64,000 nt of DNA, from the NCBI GenBank assembly GCA_963717455.1, contig OY970336.1:2108001-2172000 (forward strand). Reading direction: 5' to 3'. This DNA is from Bog-473 sp963717455. GTDB lineage: Bacteria > Actinomycetota > Acidimicrobiia > Acidimicrobiales > RAAP-2. The position numbers were made by a program, and so were the translations under genes. This document shows, piece after piece, positions 60,337 through 64,000 of this stretch (position 1 is the first letter of the stretch; every line of letters starts with the position of its first letter). Under the pieces are notes generated by a model. The model had not been told where the DNA came from. It did no database searches and was given only the letters and a program-made list of their open reading frames with translations.

Positions 60337-61644
60337 GTGAAATCCATAGACAGCCGTCCGGGCCTGAACAGGTGGAGAGCGGCCGCAGGCGCTTTGCTCG
60401 CAGTGGGACTGGGCCTGATTCCGTGTGCGATTGCTCCATCCGCCGCGAACGCGAGCGAATCGGCCGTCAGTGTCACGTCGTCGTCGATTACTAACTATGT
60501 TGCCTACACCCACGGGAACGCCACCTCCGCCAATCCCCAACTCTCGCCGGTCACGATCGGCTGGGTGAACCAGCAGGGCGGCGGTCTCGCATTTCCTAAT
60601 GCGACCCTCGGAGCGCAAGCCGCGGTTAAGTACATAAACACCCGGCTTGGTGGGATTGATGGGCATCCTCTGCAGTTGGCTACCTGTTTCATCGCACAGA
60701 GCGAATCGGAAGGCACGACCTGTGGACAGCAGCTCGTCAATAATCCAGCCGTGAAGGTGATTCTCTACGGTTCACTGATTTTCGGTGACACGTCGTTCCA
60801 AGCGGTGGATCAAGGCACGAAGCCTATCCTGATTGCGAATTCAATCAGCACCGTTGATACAAACGCGAAGAATGTATACGTGTTCAATGGGAGTCCATCA
60901 TCGATTTTTGGTGGAATGGCGACTTATGTGGCAAAGGTGCTCCGGGTCAAGAGCGTTTCAGTCGTCTACCCACAAGATGCGCAGAGTATCGCGGGTGCTC
61001 AAGCCTTAGGAAGTGCACTTAAAACTCTGGGCATCGTCGCGAAATCGGTCGGCTTTGACTCATCTGCGACAAACCTCACTGCACCGCTGATTGCGGCTGG
61101 AGCCGGCAGCACTGGCGCCATCATTCCGCTTGTGTCGCTGCCGCCAGACTGCGTAGCGGCAGCACAGGCCATCAGCGCGCTCAAGGTGACATCTCCAGTG
61201 ATTTCCGCCGGATCCTTCTGTTTCTCTGCCCCGGTAACGGCTGGGCTGGGGGGTCAATACCCGAAATGGATTCAAGCATCGACGCAGTCGAATGTTGCCG
61301 ATCCGACTCAGCCGGACGTCAAAGCCTACCTCGCGGCTTCCGCAAAGGTCGGTCTTCCAGCTTCTGTACGGAGCGACTCGAATGCGGCACTCGCATGGGG
61401 ACTGGTCATGACGACCGCGCGATTCATGAACCTGGGCGGAGGAGCCAAGGCCACGTCGTCCTCGATCGAAACACAAGCTCGCACCTTCACCGGTCCAATG
61501 CTGTTAGGTGGCCCGGTGATCAAGTGCGGGAAATACAAGAGCGCTCCGGGATTGTGCGGAGCGGAAATCCGAAACTTCAAGTCGCTGGGCGGTGGCCGGT
61601 TCCTGGCGGTCAGCGGATGGCTTGAACCCACCGGGATCAAGTAG
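60337..61644 (+). CDS. ABC transporter solute-binding protein (branched-chain amino acid type)
   Basis: About 435 residues. The signal peptide (WRAAAGALLAVGLGLIPCAI) is followed by a type 1 binding-protein domain: VTIGWVNQQGGGLAFPNATL, YINTRLGGIDGHPLQLATCF, VYPQDAQSIAGAQALGSAL. The GTG at 60337 is used, with the purine run GGGGGG about ten bases upstream. A LivH-type permease gene begins 1.6 kb downstream in the same direction, so this is the likely binding partner. An aromatic acid or amide is a plausible ligand given the neighbours. Confidence 0.88.
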   Translation: MKSIDSRPGLNRWRAAAGALLAVGLGLIPCAIAPSAANASESAVSVTSSSITNYVAYTHGNATSANPQLSPVTIGWVNQQGGGLAFPNATLGAQAAVKYINTRLGGIDGHPLQLATCFIAQSESEGTTCGQQLVNNPAVKVILYGSLIFGDTSFQAVDQGTKPILIANSISTVDTNAKNVYVFNGSPSSIFGGMATYVAKVLRVKSVSVVYPQDAQSIAGAQALGSALKTLGIVAKSVGFDSSATNLTAPLIAAGAGSTGAIIPLVSLPPDCVAAAQAISALKVTSPVISAGSFCFSAPVTAGLGGQYPKWIQASTQSNVADPTQPDVKAYLAASAKVGLPASVRSDSNAALAWGLVMTTARFMNLGGGAKATSSSIETQARTFTGPMLLGGPVIKCGKYKSAPGLCGAEIRNFKSLGGGRFLAVSGWLEPTGIK

Positions 61645-61734
61645 CAGCCAACCGTCCCAAGTCGGCTTCGTTCTGAGAACCGTGGACAGTTGGGAACGTC
61701 ATCGTCGTCAGCAAAGCCAAGGAGAAGCAAGAGT

Positions 61735-62979
61735 ATGACCATAGCGAGTCTCGAATTTCGCAAGCCAGAACCAGATTTGGAACCAACGGAGTTCATTCAG
61801 CGAGCTCGCGCTATGCGGGAGCAACTACGGACGGAGCAAGAGGCGACGGAGGAGCGAGGTTCATACTCCGCTGAAACACACGATCAGTTCCGCGAGGCCG
61901 GGTTCTATCGAACGCTGCTGCCACAACGTTATGGTGGCCAAGAGTTTGATGTCCCGACCTTTGTCAGGATGATCATTGAAGTCGCTCGCGGGTGCCCATC
62001 GACGGGCTGGTGTCTCAGTCTGGCGGCTGGCCATGGGCTCCAGCTTGCAGGCCTCTTCCCAGAAGAGACGCAAGCCGAGGTATTGTCGGGCGACTGCGAT
62101 TTCGGAGCGCCGTTGCGAGCCATCCCTATGGGAACTGCGAAGCGAGTGAGTGGTGGTTGGCAAATCGACGGAGCCTGGGATTACTGCTCGGGCGCACCCT
62201 TCTCTACTCATGCAATGGTGTGCGTTCGCATGGAGGACGGGGGTGCGAACAGGGCTCCCACCGTTGGTTTGGCGCTCGTGCCTCGGAGTCAGTGGACGCT
62301 GCTCGACGACTGGCGGCAGCGCGCGTTCGGGATGCGGGGCAGTGGCTCCAACACTATTCGCATCGAAAACGCAGTGCTACCGGACCATTATGTAGTCGAG
62401 GGAAACATTCTCGCCACTGACTTTAGTGGTGACACAGTCGGATACAGACTCCATGGCAATCCCATGTATGCGGGTCACCCCGCTGGATACTTGCAGCTCG
62501 AGATCGGTGCGGTCCTCGTGGGATGTGCGCAGGCGGCGCTCGATGAGTACGAACGAATCGTTAAGGAGAAGAAGACAACTGGTCCTGATGCCGTACTTCG
62601 GTACACGACCCCCGACTATCAACGGTACTTCGGTTTGGCACTAGGCAAAATTGATGCTGCCGAGGACGTCTTGATTCGGTCCAGCCAAACCTATATGGAG
62701 TATTGCCAAGCAGCGACGCGCGATGGCAGCGGATTTTCGGGGGAATCACTGCTGCGGATTCATTCGAGCACTCACCATGCGTTCAATCTTGCTTGGGAGG
62801 CTGTCGAGTTGTTGTTTCGCACGTCTGGAACGAGCGAGGGCGCTCGCAATGGGAGTCGGATGCAACGTTACTACCGAGATTTCTCGACTGCTCGCACGAA
62901 CATCGGTCTTCAGTACGAGCCATTTGCTACTCGGGTCGCGGCCGTTCACTTCGGTCTGGATTTGCCCCGTATCGTGTGA
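61735..62979 (+). CDS. Group D flavin monooxygenase (HsaA/HpaB-like, acyl-CoA dehydrogenase fold)
   Basis: 414 residues. AREVARGCPSTGW-like motif (IIEVARGCPSTGWCLSLAAG), DGAWDYCSGAPFSTHAMVCV, and SSTHHAFNLAWEAVELLFRT with the His seen in HsaA and p-hydroxyphenylacetate hydroxylase C2. Such oxygenases use reduced flavin supplied by a separate reductase to hydroxylate phenols. The ATG at 61735 follows AAGGAG by ten bases. No reductase adjoins; the HpaC-like gene at 39.9 kb is the only one in the window. Confidence 0.87.
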   Translation: MTIASLEFRKPEPDLEPTEFIQRARAMREQLRTEQEATEERGSYSAETHDQFREAGFYRTLLPQRYGGQEFDVPTFVRMIIEVARGCPSTGWCLSLAAGHGLQLAGLFPEETQAEVLSGDCDFGAPLRAIPMGTAKRVSGGWQIDGAWDYCSGAPFSTHAMVCVRMEDGGANRAPTVGLALVPRSQWTLLDDWRQRAFGMRGSGSNTIRIENAVLPDHYVVEGNILATDFSGDTVGYRLHGNPMYAGHPAGYLQLEIGAVLVGCAQAALDEYERIVKEKKTTGPDAVLRYTTPDYQRYFGLALGKIDAAEDVLIRSSQTYMEYCQAATRDGSGFSGESLLRIHSSTHHAFNLAWEAVELLFRTSGTSEGARNGSRMQRYYRDFSTARTNIGLQYEPFATRVAAVHFGLDLPRIV

Positions 62980-63202
62980 ATCGGGGTCGAGGCAAGGTTT
63001 GGCGAAAAATAGTTCGGGTCACCAGTGCGACCAGATGATGACAACGCGATGCGATACCTGAAAAAGTCCTCCTGGAGGTGCGTCACCCGCGTCTCAGCCA
63101 GAAACTGGAGGAGCAACAGCGGCATGAATACTCAGAGCGGACCCTTGGGGACCTTGTATTCCGGAGTATTCCAGTGCCATCGGATTCCTGAGGGTCCCTA
63201 AG

Positions 63203-64000
63203 GTGAGTCAGATTCTACTTTTTGCGCTCCTGGGGCTCGGACCGGGCGCCCTCATTGCCAGCGTTGGCTTGGGCGTCGTCCTCAGCTATCGAGGGTCAGG
63301 CGTGATCAATCTCTCGATGGGAGCGATGGTCATGTTGGCGGGCTATTTGTTTTGGGCATTCCGAACCGGGTTTTTTGGCGTCTCTTTCGCAACAGTGCTC
63401 GCACTTCCGCTGACGCTGGTAGCTATGGCTGGAGTCGGGTGTGTCGTCGAGTTGATCGCATTTCGACGACTGCGTACGGCCTCTCCCCTGGCCAAGCTGG
63501 TGGCGTCGCTTGGTATTCTCCTCTTGGTACAGGCCGCCGTTCTCCTGATCTTTGGCACAACACCGCTGAGCAGCCCTGCCGTCCTGCCGACTTCAACGGT
63601 GATGATCTTCGGCGAGCCCGTCCCAATCGCACAATTCATATTGGCTGGAATAGTCGGAATCATCGTTCTGGTTCTCGTTGGGCTCTATCGATATACCCGG
63701 TTCGGCCTCGCGACGCGGGCGGCATCGGAAAATGAGAAGTCCGCACTGCTGGCTGGCCTGTCTCCGTCGCTCATCGCGCTGAGCAACACGGTGATCGCAA
63801 CTGTGGTGGCGGGTCTGGTGGGAATCCTGGCGGCATCGGTCGTAGGTCTCAACTCGACAACCCTGCCTCTGCTCATCATCCCAGCATTGGCGGCGGCGCT
63901 ATTCGCAAGGTTCACGTCGTTCCCGATCACGTATCTGGCTGGGCTATTGATCGGTATTGCTGAGTCTCTCGTGTATTACGCATCCACACAGTCGTGGTTC
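63203..64000 (+). CDS. LivH-type ABC permease, cut by window end
   Basis: The frame from GTG at 63203 is open to the end of the window (266 codons). It shows repeated hydrophobic membrane segments (GLGVVLSYRGSGVINLSMGA; AMAGVGCVVELIAF; IVGIIVLVLVGLY; NTVIATVVAGLVGILAASV) and the permease loop RAASENEKSALLAGLS, which contacts the ATPase in branched-chain amino acid transporters. It is preceded by GTATTCCGGAGTATTCC at about 63157, possibly a regulatory site. It is probably the partner of the binding protein at 60.3 kb. Confidence 0.88.
   Translation, partial: MSQILLFALLGLGPGALIASVGLGVVLSYRGSGVINLSMGAMVMLAGYLFWAFRTGFFGVSFATVLALPLTLVAMAGVGCVVELIAFRRLRTASPLAKLVASLGILLLVQAAVLLIFGTTPLSSPAVLPTSTVMIFGEPVPIAQFILAGIVGIIVLVLVGLYRYTRFGLATRAASENEKSALLAGLSPSLIALSNTVIATVVAGLVGILAASVVGLNSTTLPLLIIPALAAALFARFTSFPITYLAGLLIGIAESLVYYASTQSWF

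Overview
The window looks like a high-GC actinobacterial chromosome carrying an integrated conjugative element and several insertion sequences. Evidence for this is the GC-rich coding with many GTG/TTG starts, a TIGR03084/mycothiol-isomerase-like protein, an Ltp2-DUF35 type aldolase pair, a TrwC/TraA (MobF) relaxase and a BTAD protein beside a coupling ATPase. The genus cannot be fixed from the sequence. No rRNA, intact tRNA or CRISPR array was seen.

Region 1 (1-19.2 kb) is catabolic. A leftward cluster (SDR, EthD-like, two amidohydrolase-2 proteins, SDR) and a rightward cluster diverge from a promoter near 4.8 kb. The rightward cluster holds two amidohydrolases, a VOC protein, a TetR regulator, an alpha/beta hydrolase, a double-domain class III CoA-transferase, a DUF35 protein, an Ltp2-like aldolase, a catalytically altered isochorismatase fold, a DinB-like protein, a fifth amidohydrolase and a second TetR regulator. 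The gene set resembles CoA-dependent breakdown of an unidentified cyclic or side-chain-bearing substrate. A solute-binding protein for a branched-chain-amino-acid type ABC transporter closes the region.

Region 2 (19.3-39.6 kb) is mobile DNA. It contains a frameshifted tyrosine integrase beside the 3' half of a tRNA-Lys(CUU) gene, an XRE/nucleotidyltransferase pair and a complete MobF relaxase. These are followed by a tyrosine recombinase/HTH/zinc-ribbon trio, ssb and an excisionase-like gene. At 31.64 kb a diverged copy of the att core lies next to the helicase half of a second, different MobF relaxase, followed by a VirD4-like coupling protein and a BTAD protein. An IS1182-like element and an IS630 element follow; the IS630 sits inside the target duplication of the first. 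The region reads as a mosaic of two conjugative elements joined at an att-like site.

Region 3 (39.9-49.6 kb) encodes a complete lower pathway for hydroquinone. Two-subunit hydroquinone 1,2-dioxygenase, 4-hydroxymuconic semialdehyde dehydrogenase, 3-oxoadipate CoA-transferase A and B, maleylacetate reductase and 3-oxoadipyl-CoA thiolase form one tightly packed operon. A divergent IclR gene, coupled to a CoxE-like VWA gene, precedes it, with PcaR-like GTTCG operators between.

Region 4 (49.8-64 kb) has a second IclR regulator, a fused CoA-transferase, an FAH-family enzyme and a possible double-cupin protein. Next comes an aromatic FAD hydroxylase gene broken by a 5.4-kb IS21 element, which itself carries a second IS21 inserted near the end of its istA gene; ends and 5-bp target duplications can be read for both. 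Then follow a solute-binding protein, a group D flavin monooxygenase and the start of a LivH permease. A GGAAT-N3-ATTCC palindrome recurs in promoters of this region.
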